The translations under genes were made by a program, and so were the position numbers. The notes below the pieces were generated by a model. That model ran no database searches and was not told the origin of the DNA. It was given only the letters and a program-made list of their open reading frames with translations. A DNA stretch of 64,000 nt, taken from Pseudomonas muyukensis (GTDB lineage: Bacteria; Pseudomonadota; Gammaproteobacteria; Pseudomonadales; Pseudomonadaceae). Below are positions 33,225-43,894 of the stretch, in pieces (position 1 is the stretch's first letter; each line of letters starts with the position of its first letter). The DNA lies in contig NZ_CP077073.1 of NCBI RefSeq assembly GCF_019139535.1, forward strand, positions 3,190,501 through 3,254,500, read 5' to 3'.

Positions 33225-33328
33225 CGTTTAGTCCTGCTAAAGGCTTGTGTAGGAAGTTTCGTTGGTCAAGCCGACCTGAGCGCGGCAGTATCGCGCAACT
33301 TTGTAATACCGTTCAATTTTTCCAGAGA

Positions 33329-33359
33329 GCCATGGCGTGTTTCTATTGCACGTCATGGC
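33329..33359. promoter_or_regulatory. 11-bp inverted repeat before sdaA
   Basis: GCCATGGCGTG (33329-33339) and CACGTCATGGC (33349-33359) pair with one G-T/G-U mismatch around a 9-base loop, ending 11 bases before the sdaA start. It may be a regulator site or an RNA hairpin at the translation start. Confidence 0.5.
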
Positions 33360-33370
33360 CAGGCATTAGC

Positions 33371-34747
33371 ATGGCTATCAGTGTTTTCGACCTTTTCAAG
33401 ATTGGCATCGGCCCGTCCAGCTCCCATACCGTCGGCCCGATGCGCGCCGCCGCAACCTTCGCCCAGGCCCTGCGCGAGCGCGGCCTGCTGGCCCAGGTGA
33501 CGCGGGTCGAGGTGCGCCTGTACGGCTCGCTGTCGGCTACCGGCGTCGGCCATGCCACCGACCGCGCCTGCCTGCTGGGGTTGATGGGCCAGTGGCCCGA
33601 CCGTATCGATCCGCAGAGCATCGAGCCACGCATCGACCAGTTGCTGCAGGAGAACTGCCTGTTGCTCGATGGCAGCCACCCCGTCGAATTCCAGTATGCC
33701 CGCGACATGCGCCTGCTCGACGAGAACCTGGCCTACCATCCCAATGCCATGACCGTCGAAAGCTTCGCCGGCCACGACAGCCTGTTCAGCCAGACCTATT
33801 ATTCGGTCGGTGGCGGTTTCATCGTCGAGGCCAGCGAGATCGATGCGCCGCAGGGCAGCGGCGCTCAGGTCGAACTGCCTTACGAATTTTCCAGCGGCGC
33901 CGAGCTGCTGGCGCTGTGCAAGGCCCACAACCTCAGCGTCAGCCAGCTGATGCTGGCCAACGAATGCGCCTGGCGGCCAGAAAGCGAAGTGCGCGAAGGG
34001 CTGCTGAAGATCTGGGCGGCGATGGGCGAGTGCGTCAGCAACGGCTTGCGCAACGAGGGCATCCTGCCCGGAGGGCTCAAGGTCAAGCGCCGCGCCGCGC
34101 GCCTGCACCGCAGCCTGCAGGAGCTGGGCAAGCCCAACGTGATCGGTTCGACCCTCAGCGCCATGGAGTGGGTCAACCTGTTCGCCCTGGCGGTCAATGA
34201 AGAGAACGCCGCGGGCGGGCGCATGGTCACCGCGCCCACCAATGGGGCGGCAGGGATCATCCCGGCGGTGCTGCACTACTACATGAAGTTCAACCCCGGT
34301 GCCTGCGACGACGATGTGGTGGCGTTCCTGCTGGCCGCTGCCGCGGTGGGCATCCTGTGCAAGAAGAACGCCTCGATTTCCGGTGCCGAAGTCGGTTGCC
34401 AGGGCGAGGTCGGTTCGGCCTGCTCGATGGCCGCCGCCGGCTTGGCCGAGGTGCTCGGCGCCACTGCGCCGCAACTGGAGAACGCCGCCGAGATCGCCCT
34501 GGAGCACAACCTGGGGCTGACCTGCGACCCGGTGGGCGGCCTGGTGCAGATCCCCTGCATCGAACGCAACGCGATCGCCGCGGTGAAGGCAATCAATGCC
34601 GTGCAGATGGCCCTGCGTGGCGATGGCGAGCACTTCATTTCCCTGGACCGGGTGATCCGCACCATGCGCGACACCGGCGCCGACATGCACGCCAACTACA
34701 AGGAAACCTCCCGCGGCGGCCTGGCCGTCGCTTTCGTCGAGTGCTGA
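33371..34747 (+). CDS. sdaA: L-serine ammonia-lyase (iron-sulfur serine dehydratase)
   Basis: A 458-residue single-chain [4Fe-4S] enzyme that deaminates L-serine to pyruvate. The start [20 protein letters not shown] matches the canonical N-terminus of the family; the frame is open further upstream (ATG 33332), but those residues are not family-like. The beta domain (about 1-150) contains [12 protein letters not shown]. The alpha domain has [43 protein letters not shown] and [19 protein letters not shown], which supply the cluster cysteines. With the transporter downstream it allows growth on serine or detoxifies it. Confidence 0.95.
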   Translation: MAISVFDLFKIGIGPSSSHTVGPMRAAATFAQALRERGLLAQVTRVEVRLYGSLSATGVGHATDRACLLGLMGQWPDRIDPQSIEPRIDQLLQENCLLLDGSHPVEFQYARDMRLLDENLAYHPNAMTVESFAGHDSLFSQTYYSVGGGFIVEASEIDAPQGSGAQVELPYEFSSGAELLALCKAHNLSVSQLMLANECAWRPESEVREGLLKIWAAMGECVSNGLRNEGILPGGLKVKRRAARLHRSLQELGKPNVIGSTLSAMEWVNLFALAVNEENAAGGRMVTAPTNGAAGIIPAVLHYYMKFNPGACDDDVVAFLLAAAAVGILCKKNASISGAEVGCQGEVGSACSMAAAGLAEVLGATAPQLENAAEIALEHNLGLTCDPVGGLVQIPCIERNAIAAVKAINAVQMALRGDGEHFISLDRVIRTMRDTGADMHANYKETSRGGLAVAFVEC

Positions 34748-34835
34748 GCCACAAGCGCTTTGCTGTGCGGGGCGGCTTCCACGAAGCCGTTCCGACGACC
34801 CTGATTGAACCTGCAACACCCGCTGTACCTGCGAC

Positions 34836-34843
34836 AAAAACAA
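34836..34843 (+). promoter_or_regulatory. Possible Crc/Hfq CA motif before sdaC
   Basis: AAAAACAA fits AANAANAA and lies just upstream of the AAGG Shine-Dalgarno of sdaC. Such A-rich motifs are the Hfq/Crc sites used for catabolite repression in Pseudomonas. Confidence 0.4.
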
Positions 34844-34859
34844 CTACAAGGCGATACCC

Positions 34860-36161
34860 ATGACTGATGTACAAAGCACCACGCGCATGCGTGCGGATTC
34901 GGCTGCCCCGGCTGCGGGCTCGAGCACCTGGAACCGTCACGACACCACCTGGGCCCTGGGCCTGTATGGCACGGCCATCGGCGCCGGCACCCTGTTCCTG
35001 CCGATCAACGCTGGGGTAGGGGGCTTCTGGCCATTGCTGATCCTGGCATTGCTGGCCTTCCCCATGACCTTTTTCGCCCACCGGGCCCTGACCCGCTTCG
35101 TGCTGTCCGGGCGCAAGGGCGGCAACGAAGACATCACCGAGGTGGTCGAAGAGCACTTCGGCACCGGTGCCGGCAAGCTGATCACCTTGCTGTACTTCTT
35201 TGCCATCTTCCCGATCCTGCTGGTCTACAGCGTGGCGCTGACCAACACCCTGACCAGCTTCTTCGAGCACCAACTGCACATCGAGCCACCACCACGGGCC
35301 TTGCTCGCGCTGCTGCTGATCTGCGGGTTGATGATCGTGGTGCGCTGCGGCCAGCAGATCATCGTCAAGGCCATGAGCGTGCTGGTCTATCCCTTCGTCG
35401 CCTCGCTGCTGTTGCTGGCCCTGAGCCTGATCCCCAACTGGAACGGCGCCTTCTTCGCCCAGGCCAACGAAGGCTTGAGCGCCTCGAAACTGCTGCTGAC
35501 CCTGTGGCTGGCGATTCCGGTGATGGTGTTCTCGTTCAACCACTCGCCGATCATCTCGGCCTTCGCCGTCGACCAGAAGCACCGCTACGGTGGCGATGCC
35601 GACCGCAAGAGCGGCCGCACCCTGGCCACCGCCCACGTGATGATGGTGCTGACGGTGATGTTCTTCTGCTTCAGCTGCGTGCTGGCCCTGAGCCCCGGCG
35701 ACCTGGCCGCGGCCAAGGCGCAGAACATCTCGATCCTGTCGTACCTGGCCAACCACTTCCAGACCCCGGTGATCGCCTTCGTCGCGCCGCTGATCGCCCT
35801 GGTGGCGATCACCAAGTCGTTCCTGGGCCACTACATCGGTGCCAGCGAAGGCTTCCAGGGCATGATCGTCAAGAGCCTGCGCGGGCGTGGCAAGGCTTGG
35901 CCAGCCAAGCGCCTGGAGCGCGTCACGGCGCTGTTCATGGTGCTGAGCTGCTGGGCGGTGGCGACCCTGAACCCGAGCATCCTTGGGCTGATCGAGAGCC
36001 TGGGTGGCCCGGTGATCGCCTGCCTGCTGTTCCTGATGCCGATGTACGCGGTACACAAGGTACCGGCGCTGCGCCAGTATTCGGGCAAGCTGTCGAATGT
36101 GTTCGTGGTGCTGATCGGCTTGATCACGCTGTCGGCGATCGTCTACAGCTTCATCGCCTGA
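34860..36161 (+). CDS. sdaC: Serine transporter (HAAAP family)
   Basis: A 433-residue inner-membrane proton symporter with about 11 helices, of the hydroxy/aromatic amino-acid permease family. TTWALGLYGTAIGAGTLFLPINAG is the first helix with the conserved GxxIGAG substrate-binding bend; MVFSFNHSPIISAF and SFLGHYIGASEG are family motifs of SdaC/TdcC proteins. It lies 112 bases after sdaA on the same strand and ends at a good terminator, so the two probably form one unit under the divergent LysR regulator. Confidence 0.92.
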   Translation: MTDVQSTTRMRADSAAPAAGSSTWNRHDTTWALGLYGTAIGAGTLFLPINAGVGGFWPLLILALLAFPMTFFAHRALTRFVLSGRKGGNEDITEVVEEHFGTGAGKLITLLYFFAIFPILLVYSVALTNTLTSFFEHQLHIEPPPRALLALLLICGLMIVVRCGQQIIVKAMSVLVYPFVASLLLLALSLIPNWNGAFFAQANEGLSASKLLLTLWLAIPVMVFSFNHSPIISAFAVDQKHRYGGDADRKSGRTLATAHVMMVLTVMFFCFSCVLALSPGDLAAAKAQNISILSYLANHFQTPVIAFVAPLIALVAITKSFLGHYIGASEGFQGMIVKSLRGRGKAWPAKRLERVTALFMVLSCWAVATLNPSILGLIESLGGPVIACLLFLMPMYAVHKVPALRQYSGKLSNVFVVLIGLITLSAIVYSFIA

Positions 36162-36185
36162 GGCGCTGAAGCATCGCCGGAAGAG

Positions 36186-36224
36186 CCCGCTCCCACGCCA
36201 TGATCACGGCGTGGGGCGGGTTTT
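36186..36224 (+). terminator. Intrinsic terminator after sdaC
   Basis: A GC-rich stem (CCCGC T CCCACGCC paired with GGCGTGGGGCGGG, with one bulged base) around an 8-base loop is followed by TTTT, 25 bases after the sdaC stop codon. Confidence 0.8.
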
Positions 36225-36246
36225 ACCGCTCAGGCGCTGTGCGCAC

Positions 36247-36924
36247 TCACTTGGCTTTCTGTTGCAAGGCCACGAAGCTGCGGCGCATGTCGCTGGCCCA
36301 GCCGTCGAGCACCGGCTTGACGTCGTTCAGGGTCAGCTGGGTGGTTTTGTTTTCCAGCTCCTTACCGCTGCCCTTGCGCACCACCTGGGCCACGACCTTC
36401 TGGCTGGCACCGTCGAGGAAGGCCGCCTCCACGGCGATGTCGACCTGCTGGTCGCGGCCACCGGCGGCGGTGTTGACCGCGGCGGCGACCAGTGCGATAG
36501 GGATCACTTCATAGGGCTTGAGGCCTTCGGTGCTGGTGGACACGGCAGTGATCGCCGGGCGCACCACGATGGTGTTCGGCCCGGGAGTCTTGACCAGGGT
36601 CAGCACGCTGCCCAGCTCCCGGCGCATCGCATCGTTGAAGTAGCGGGTGATTTCTTGCAGGGTCTGCGCCGAGATCACCTCGGTGGGTTGGGGCTTGGGA
36701 TAGAACTGGCTCGGTTCGATGAACACCTTGGTGTACTGGCTGGCCTTGATGTCCGGGTCGATCCAGCGCATCACCGGCGCGCCGGAGACGCTTTCGGCGG
36801 GTTTCAGGCGGCTGTAGTCCTTGAGAAATCCGGAGTAGTCCTTGGGGTCGACGCGGTTGCTGGAACAGGCAACCAGCGCCAGCAGGGCAGCGCACAGCAG
36901 GGTGGTGCGAGACAGTTGCATCAT
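36247..36924 (-). CDS. DUF3313-type lipoprotein
   Basis: A 225-residue lipoprotein. The signal peptide ends LLALVAC, so the mature protein starts with lipid-modified Cys followed by SSNRVDPKDYSGFLKDYSRLKP. This opening and WIDPDIKASQYTKVFIEP are characteristic of the DUF3313 family, whose role is unknown. ATG 36924 (second ATG 36921) is chosen because the signal peptide begins there; the frame extends to 36999 without support. It probably sits in the inner leaflet of the outer membrane. It has no functional link to its neighbours. Confidence 0.83.
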   Translation of the reverse strand: MMQLSRTTLLCAALLALVACSSNRVDPKDYSGFLKDYSRLKPAESVSGAPVMRWIDPDIKASQYTKVFIEPSQFYPKPQPTEVISAQTLQEITRYFNDAMRRELGSVLTLVKTPGPNTIVVRPAITAVSTSTEGLKPYEVIPIALVAAAVNTAAGGRDQQVDIAVEAAFLDGASQKVVAQVVRKGSGKELENKTTQLTLNDVKPVLDGWASDMRRSFVALQQKAK

Positions 36925-37051
36925 GATCGAAGGTTCCATGAGGGAAGTGGCCAGAACAACGCTAGCAGGTGGTTGGCGGTTGGCCAGCAGTTGCAGCATC
37001 CCTTTGAAGGTCTTTGCGACTTTTCGCAGATGGCCGTTTCAACTCAAGATT

Positions 37052-37100
37052 GCCGGGGCTGCTTTGCAGCCCTATCGCGACACGAGGCCGCTCCTACAGG
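37052..37100. repeat. Single REP element
   Basis: A half REP pair with GGGGCTGCTTTGCAGCCC and the REP head GAGGCCGCTCCTACAGG, between the lipoprotein and puuB genes. Confidence 0.75.
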
Positions 37101-37143
37101 TGATCGCACGTTACTGGAGCAGCGACCCCGGCTCCTCAAACGC

Positions 37144-38439
37144 TTACCCCAACGCTTCACGCAATCGGTACCACAACATCCCCATGGCCAACAGCGGCGA
37201 GCGCAATGCCTTGCCGCCGGGGAAGGTCAGGTGCGGCACGCTGCTGAACACATCCAGCCCGTAACTGGCCTGGGTGGCGATGGCCTCGGCCAGCAGTTTT
37301 GCCGTCCAGTGGGTGACGTTGAGCCCATGCCCGGAGTAACCCTGGGCATAGAACACGTTGCGCTGCTGGCGCAGCCGCCCGACCTGGGGGAAGCGGTTGG
37401 CGGTGATGCCGATCATGCCACCCCACTGGTACTCCAGGCGCACCTCGGCCAGTTGCGGGAACACCTTGAGCACCTTGGGTCGCATGTAGGCGCCGATGTC
37501 GCTGGGGTCGCGCCCGGAGTAGTGGCAGGCACCGCCGAACAGCAGGCGATTGTCGGCGGTCAGGCGGTAGTAATCCAGGCCGACTTTCTGGTCGCACAGC
37601 GCCATGTTCTGCGGGATCAGGCTGCGCGCCAGGCGCTCGGGCAGTGGCTCGGTGGCCACCACGTAGCTGCCGGCGGGCAGCACCTTGCCGCTCAGGCGCG
37701 GCTCCAGTTCGTCGAGGTGGGCGTTGCAACCGAGCACCAGGTGCTCGGCGCGGACCTTGCCGCGGGCGGTGTGCAGGGTCACGCTGGCGCCGTGCTCGAT
37801 GCGCAGGACCGGGCTCTGCTCGAAGATGCGTGCGCCTTGTCCGCTGGCAGCGCGGGCCTCGCCCTGCACCAGGTCGAGCGGGTGCAGGTGCCCCGAGCCC
37901 ATGTCCACCAGGCCGCCGGCGTACAGGTCGCTGGCGACGATTTCATCCAGGCGCGCCTTGTCCACCAGGCGGGTTTCATGGCGATAGCCCAGCTCGGCCA
38001 GGTCACGCTGTTCGGCGGCGAAGGCGGCGAACTGCGCCGGGGTGTTGGCCAGCTCGCAGAAGCCCCAGCGCAGGTCGCACGGGATGGCGTACTGCTCGAT
38101 GCGTCGGGCCACCAGCGCCACCGAGTCGATGCCGGCCTGCTGCAGGTAGCGCACGCCCTCCTGGCCGACGTGGCGGGCAAAGCCCGAGACGTCATGGCCG
38201 ATGCCGCGGATCAGCTGGCCGCCGTTGCGCCCACTGGCGCCCCAGCCGATGCGCCGGGCCTCCAGCAGGATCACCGACAGGCCGCGCTCGGCCAGTTCCA
38301 GGGCCGTGTTGACCCCGGTCAGGCCGCCGCCGACCACGCAGACATCGGCCTGCAGGTCTTGCTCCAGCGCGGGGTAGACCGTGCCCTGGCGCGCGCTGGC
38401 GGCGTAGTAGGAGGCGGTGTGTTCATTGATGTGTGGCAT
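37144..38439 (-). CDS. puuB: Gamma-glutamylputrescine oxidoreductase (PuuB/OrdL-like)
   Basis: A 431-residue FAD-dependent amine oxidase of the DAO fold. DVCVVGGGLTGVNTALELAERG is the FAD-binding GxGxxG; RRIGWGASGRNGGQLIRGIG is the segment typical of PuuB and OrdL. The C-terminal YAQGYSGHGLNVTHWTAKLLAEAI completes the FAD site. It oxidises gamma-glutamylputrescine (or a related amine) to the aldehyde with H2O2. It lies 13 bases after a polyamine-binding protein gene and in line with a gamma-glutamylputrescine synthetase gene. Confidence 0.9.
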   Translation of the reverse strand: MPHINEHTASYYAASARQGTVYPALEQDLQADVCVVGGGLTGVNTALELAERGLSVILLEARRIGWGASGRNGGQLIRGIGHDVSGFARHVGQEGVRYLQQAGIDSVALVARRIEQYAIPCDLRWGFCELANTPAQFAAFAAEQRDLAELGYRHETRLVDKARLDEIVASDLYAGGLVDMGSGHLHPLDLVQGEARAASGQGARIFEQSPVLRIEHGASVTLHTARGKVRAEHLVLGCNAHLDELEPRLSGKVLPAGSYVVATEPLPERLARSLIPQNMALCDQKVGLDYYRLTADNRLLFGGACHYSGRDPSDIGAYMRPKVLKVFPQLAEVRLEYQWGGMIGITANRFPQVGRLRQQRNVFYAQGYSGHGLNVTHWTAKLLAEAIATQASYGLDVFSSVPHLTFPGGKALRSPLLAMGMLWYRLREALG

Positions 38440-38452
38440 GGGCGGGCTCGGC

Positions 38453-39691
<1,239 letters not shown>

Positions 39692-39715
39692 GAGGTCGTT
39701 CGAACCAATCAGGGA

Positions 39716-41074
39716 TCAGACGCTGAGCAGCAGGAACTCCCGCTCCCACGAGCTGATCACCCGCTTGAAGTTCTCGTGCTCGGCGCGCTTGACCGCGACG
39801 TAGCCCTGGACGAACTGCTGCCCCAGGTATTCGCGCACCTTCTCGCAATCCTCCATGTGCTGCAGCGCGTCCTCAATGGTGATCGGCAGGCGCAGGTTGC
39901 GCCGTTCATAGGCACGGCCCTGCACCGGCGCGCTCGGCTCGATCTTCTCGACCATGCCGATGTAGCCGCACAGCAGGCTTGCGGCGATGGCCAGGTAGGG
40001 GTTGGCGTCGGCGCCTGGCAGGCGGTTCTCCACGCGCATCGCCTCGGGGCTGGAGGTCGGCACGCGCAGCCCGGCGGTGCGGTTCTCCTCGCCCCACTCG
40101 ACGTTCACCGGCGCCGAGGTGTCGGGCAGGAAGCGGCGGAACGAGTTGACGTTCGGCGCGAACATCGGCAGCAGCTTGGGGATGTACTTTTGCAGGCCAC
40201 CGATGTGGTGCAGGAACAACTCGCTCATGCTGCCGTCGGCGTTGGCGAAGATCGGCTTGCCGCTGGCGATGTCGATCACGCTCTGGTGCAGGTGCATGGC
40301 GCTGCCGGGCTCGTCGGTGATCGGCTTGGCCATGAAGGTGGCCGTCACGTTGTGCTTGAGCGCCGCCTCGCGCAGGGTGCGCTTGAACACGGTGATCTGG
40401 TCGGCCAGGTCCAGCGCATCGCCGTGGCGGAAGTTGATCTCCATCTGCGCCGGGCCGTCTTCGTGGATCAGCGTGTCCAGGTCCAGGCCTTGCAGCTCGC
40501 ACCAGTCGTAGACGTCTTCGAACAGCGGGTCGAATTCGTTGGCCGCGTCGATGGAGAACGACTGGCGACCGCTTTCGGCGCGGCCCGAACGGCCCATTGG
40601 CACTTGCAGCGGCAGGTCCGGGTCTTCGCAGCGCTGGGTCAGGTAGAACTCCATCTCCGGCGCGACGATCGGCTGCCACCCCTGGTCGGCATACAGCTTG
40701 AGCACTTTTTTCAGCACGTTGCGCGGCGACAGCTCGATCGGCTTGCCCTGCTTGTCGAAGGTGTCGTGGATGACGATGGCGGTCGGTTCGATGGCCCAGG
40801 GGATCTGGTACACCGCCGTGGGGTCGGGGCGGCAGACCATGTCGATGTCGGCGGCGTCGAGCAGGCTGTAGTAGATGTCGTCGTCGACGTAGTCGCCGGT
40901 GACGGTCTGCAGCAGCACGCTTTCAGGCAGGCGCATGCCGCGCTCGTGGAGGAACTTGGCGGTCGGGGCGATCTTGCCGCGGGCGATGCCGGTCAGGTCG
41001 CTGATCACGCATTCGACTTCGGTGATCCGGTGTTCTTTCAGCCAGGTGGACAGCTGATCGAAGGGGGCGTTCAT
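39716..41074 (-). CDS. puuA: Gamma-glutamylputrescine synthetase (glutamine-synthetase-like)
   Basis: A 452-residue glutamine-synthetase-fold ligase joining glutamate to putrescine with ATP. VAPEMEFYLTQR and HEDGPAQMEINFRHGDAL carry the metal-binding glutamates; SAMHLHQSV and PNVNSFRRFLP are the ATP- and glutamate-binding motifs; ENRLPGADANPYLAIAASL is the C-terminal signature. The tyrosine-adenylation segment of true GlnA is absent. ATG 41074 has AAGAGG five bases upstream. The divergent AraC regulator and an NtrC-like site lie just upstream. Confidence 0.92.
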   Translation of the reverse strand: MNAPFDQLSTWLKEHRITEVECVISDLTGIARGKIAPTAKFLHERGMRLPESVLLQTVTGDYVDDDIYYSLLDAADIDMVCRPDPTAVYQIPWAIEPTAIVIHDTFDKQGKPIELSPRNVLKKVLKLYADQGWQPIVAPEMEFYLTQRCEDPDLPLQVPMGRSGRAESGRQSFSIDAANEFDPLFEDVYDWCELQGLDLDTLIHEDGPAQMEINFRHGDALDLADQITVFKRTLREAALKHNVTATFMAKPITDEPGSAMHLHQSVIDIASGKPIFANADGSMSELFLHHIGGLQKYIPKLLPMFAPNVNSFRRFLPDTSAPVNVEWGEENRTAGLRVPTSSPEAMRVENRLPGADANPYLAIAASLLCGYIGMVEKIEPSAPVQGRAYERRNLRLPITIEDALQHMEDCEKVREYLGQQFVQGYVAVKRAEHENFKRVISSWEREFLLLSV

Positions 41075-41208
41075 ACAGACCTCTTGGTTGGGTTGTTGTG
41101 GTGGGACGCAAGGCGCGCTGTGCCGTGGGGCACTTCCCACAGGTGACGCTGAGGGCTATCTTGGGCGCAGCCCTGCGGGGCGATCTATCCACTTTCTTCG
41201 CCGTTGAA

Positions 41209-41225
41209 TGCACCAAAAGAGTGCA
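41209..41225. promoter_or_regulatory. NtrC-like binding site between puuA and araC-type gene
   Basis: TGCACCAAAAGAGTGCA matches the enteric NtrC palindrome TGCACCNNNNTGGTGCA at all but two inner positions. It lies 134 bases upstream of puuA, a suitable place for an enhancer. No matching sigma-54 promoter (GG-N10-GC) was found for puuA. Confidence 0.55.
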
Positions 41226-41237
41226 ATAGGACCGTGC

Positions 41238-42140
41238 GTGAATACGCCAACCGCCTTGCAGGTCCAGGATTTACGGACCACCGACGTGACCGAACAGATC
41301 CGCGCCACCCCGGGTTGGCAGCAGCAGTACCGGCAGATGTCCCCGGGGCATTTCAACGGGCAGTTGCGCTGGCTCGCGCTGGAGGGCGTGGAGGTCTACG
41401 AAGAGCGCCTGAACACCCGGGTCGAGCAGTTTTTCCGGGCGCCGAGCGGTGCCTTGGCGTTCTGCTTCGACCGCAGCGAGAACAGCCTGTACCTGCTCAA
41501 CGAAGACAGCCGCAATATCTGGATCACCCCGGAGAACTACCAGGAGGTGGCGGTGGTGTTCGAGCAGCCGTTCCTGGCCAGCCATGGCCTGGACCTGGAG
41601 CGCTTGCGCGGGCTGTTCATGGTGCCGTTGAGCTGCCAGCAGAACGCCCTGTTCGGCAACTGGCTGAGCGCCACGCTGACGCGCCTGGGCCAGGCTGAGC
41701 GCCCGCTGGAGGGGCGGCTGCTGGCCGAGCAACTGCTGGAGGATTGCCTGTTCATCCTCGACAACGCCGGCCAGCGCCTGCAAGGCCAGGCCCTGGGGCG
41801 GCGCGACGAGGAGCGGGCGATCATGCGCCGGGTCAGCGAATGGGCCGCCGATTGCCCGGAGGAAACCCTCAACCTGCTGGAACTGGCCCAGGTTGCCGGG
41901 GTCTCGCTGCGCCAGTTGCAGCAGGCGTTCAAGGCCTTCACCGGCTTGCCGCCAGCGCACTGGCTGCGTTTGCGCAGGCTCAATGGCGCGCGGCGCGACC
42001 TGCTGCGCGAGGACGGCGTGACCGTGGCCGAGGTGGCCATGCGCTGGTCGTTCTGGCACCTGGGGCGGTTTTCCGAGAGTTATCGGCAGCTGTTTCGCGA
42101 GTTGCCGAGCGAGACCCTGCGACGGGCGCGCGGGTTGTGA
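41238..42140 (+). CDS. AraC-family regulator, probable regulator of the polyamine genes
   Basis: A 300-residue protein. The N-terminal two-thirds is a sensor domain (WQQQYRQMSPGHFNGQLRWLALEGVEVYEE resembles the opening of EutR-like AraC proteins). The C-terminus holds two helix-turn-helix motifs (LLELAQVAGVSLRQLQQAFK and VTVAEVAMRWSFWHLGRFSESYRQLFRE). GTG 41238 with TAGGA seven bases upstream is preferred to ATG 41208, which lies within the NtrC-like palindrome. Divergent from puuA. It may answer to an amine or alcohol. Confidence 0.85.
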   Translation: MNTPTALQVQDLRTTDVTEQIRATPGWQQQYRQMSPGHFNGQLRWLALEGVEVYEERLNTRVEQFFRAPSGALAFCFDRSENSLYLLNEDSRNIWITPENYQEVAVVFEQPFLASHGLDLERLRGLFMVPLSCQQNALFGNWLSATLTRLGQAERPLEGRLLAEQLLEDCLFILDNAGQRLQGQALGRRDEERAIMRRVSEWAADCPEETLNLLELAQVAGVSLRQLQQAFKAFTGLPPAHWLRLRRLNGARRDLLREDGVTVAEVAMRWSFWHLGRFSESYRQLFRELPSETLRRARGL

Positions 42141-42254
42141 CGCGCGGGGCAAATGGCTGGCAGCCTGCATGGGCAACCACCGCGCTGGCGCCAACAGCTT
42201 GCTGCAACTCGGCGGATCGCCCCCGCCGTGGACCGCAGGCGGGGGCGAGGACGC

Positions 42255-43634
42255 TCAGGTGCGCAGGCCAAGCGCCTTGAGCTGCGCCTTGCGGTTCGCC
42301 TCGTAGGCCTCGCGCGCCATCGGCCGCGCGTGGGGATCACCCAGGTCCTCCATCGCCAAGCGGTGGGTTTCCGGCGCCAGGTAGGCGGCGAGGGCGCACA
42401 CGCAGGTGATCACGAACGCCAGTCCCCCGACCACCAGTGGGATGTTATCCGACCCAGGTGGCGCCACGGTGGCGAACAGCGCCGGCAGCATGGCGGTGAT
42501 CATGGTGCCGATGTTCTGGGCGATGGCCATGGCCGAGACCCGGTGGCGGGTGTGGAACAGCTCCGGATAGAAACTGGGGAACACCGCGTTGTACCCCTGG
42601 TAGACCATGCCCCACATGACGATCGAGGCGGCGAACGCCAGCGGCACGTGCTGGATGCTGATCGCGTACAGGTAGACGAATGCCAGCAGCCCTGAACCCA
42701 GGCAGCCGGCGATCATGGTCGGGCGCCGGCCAATCCGGTCGGAGAGATTGCCGACGAAGGGTATCACCAGCACCGCGACGATATTGCCCACCACCGGGAT
42801 CCACAGGTACAGGCTCTTGTCGAAGCCGATGCCGTAGGCCGGCTGTACCGCGTAGGCGGCGCCGAAGATGGTGGCAACCACCGGGATCACGTTCATCAGG
42901 GCCATGAACATCACCAGCAGCATGTGCCGCCAGCTGTGACGCAAGGCCTCGCTGATCGGTGACTTGACCACCTTGGCCTGTTGCTCTTGCTGGACGAACG
43001 CCGGGGTTTCGTGCACCTCCTTGCGGATGATGAAACCGGCGATCAGCACCACCGCGCTCATCAGGAAGGGAATACGCCAGCCCCATTCGTTGAAGGCTTC
43101 GCTGGGCATGAAATAGGCCAACGGCAGGAACACCGCCGCGGCCATCACCTGGCCGGCCTGCACGCCTTGCAGGGTATAACTGGCGTAATAGCCGCGGCGC
43201 CCGAACGGCGCATGCTCCATGATCATCGAGCTGGCCCCGGAAATCTCGCCGGCCACGGCGAAGCCCTGGATCAGCCGCAGCACCACCAGCAGCGCCGGGG
43301 CCAGCAGGCCGATGTCGTGGTAGGTGGGCAACAGCCCGACGGCCATGGTCGACAGGCCCATCAGGAACATGCACAGCAGCAGCACGTTCTTGCGCCCGCG
43401 GGTATCGCCCCAGTGGCCGAGCACGAAGGCGCCGACCGGGCGCGCCAGGTAGCCGACGCCGTATGTGGCCAGCGAGGCGATGATGGCCATCTTCGGGTCG
43501 CTGGAGGGGAAGAAGATCTGCGGGAAGATCAGTGCCGCCGCCTGGGCATAAATGAAGAAGTCGTAGTACTCCAGGGCAGAACCGATCCAGCCGCTGGCAG
43601 TGGCTTTGCGCGCTTGGGAGCTTGAATGGGCCAT
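42255..43634 (-). CDS. MHS-family MFS transporter, probable shikimate/quinate uptake
   Basis: A 459-residue proton symporter with 12 helices of the metabolite:H+ symporter family. SGWIGSALEYYDFFIYAQAAALIFPQIFF is the classical first helix, and GVGYLARPVGAFVLGHWGDTRGRKNVLL the family signature around the 2-3 loop. ATG 43634 has GGAGA five bases upstream. The neighbours encode 3-dehydroshikimate dehydratase, a quinate/shikimate dehydrogenase and dehydroquinase, so uptake of quinate, shikimate or 3-dehydroshikimate is likely. An AAGAACAA motif just upstream of the Shine-Dalgarno suggests Crc/Hfq control. Confidence 0.87.
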   Translation of the reverse strand: MAHSSSQARKATASGWIGSALEYYDFFIYAQAAALIFPQIFFPSSDPKMAIIASLATYGVGYLARPVGAFVLGHWGDTRGRKNVLLLCMFLMGLSTMAVGLLPTYHDIGLLAPALLVVLRLIQGFAVAGEISGASSMIMEHAPFGRRGYYASYTLQGVQAGQVMAAAVFLPLAYFMPSEAFNEWGWRIPFLMSAVVLIAGFIIRKEVHETPAFVQQEQQAKVVKSPISEALRHSWRHMLLVMFMALMNVIPVVATIFGAAYAVQPAYGIGFDKSLYLWIPVVGNIVAVLVIPFVGNLSDRIGRRPTMIAGCLGSGLLAFVYLYAISIQHVPLAFAASIVMWGMVYQGYNAVFPSFYPELFHTRHRVSAMAIAQNIGTMITAMLPALFATVAPPGSDNIPLVVGGLAFVITCVCALAAYLAPETHRLAMEDLGDPHARPMAREAYEANRKAQLKALGLRT

Positions 43635-43644
43635 GTTGTCTCCG

Positions 43645-43652
43645 TTGTTCTT
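43645..43652 (-). promoter_or_regulatory. Possible Crc/Hfq CA motif of the MHS transporter
   Basis: On the minus strand AAGAACAA (AANAANAA) lies directly before the GGAGA ribosome-binding site of the gene starting at 43634. Confidence 0.45.
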
Positions 43653-43894
43653 GTCAGGGGCCGGTGGGTCAGTGCTGGGGGCACGAACGACGGCTATGGG
43701 GAGAAGACGAACGAGGCATTGCGGAGCGCAGGGCGAGCAAGGTGTGCATAGGTCGGTACCCGTTTTCTTGAACTTATTATGTGGTGACGTTGGGCGTTGC
43801 AGCGCAGGGCCTGCCGAATGACCGGAGCTGACCTGCGACTGCTGCTCATGGTTGTGCACGAGGACCGCTGAAGCAATTCGCCAGACGGGGTTTT

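Noticed and set aside
41075..41180. Sigma-54 promoter for puuA (GGCAC stretches near 41105-41135)
   Set aside because: None has GG and GC elements at the required 10-base spacing.
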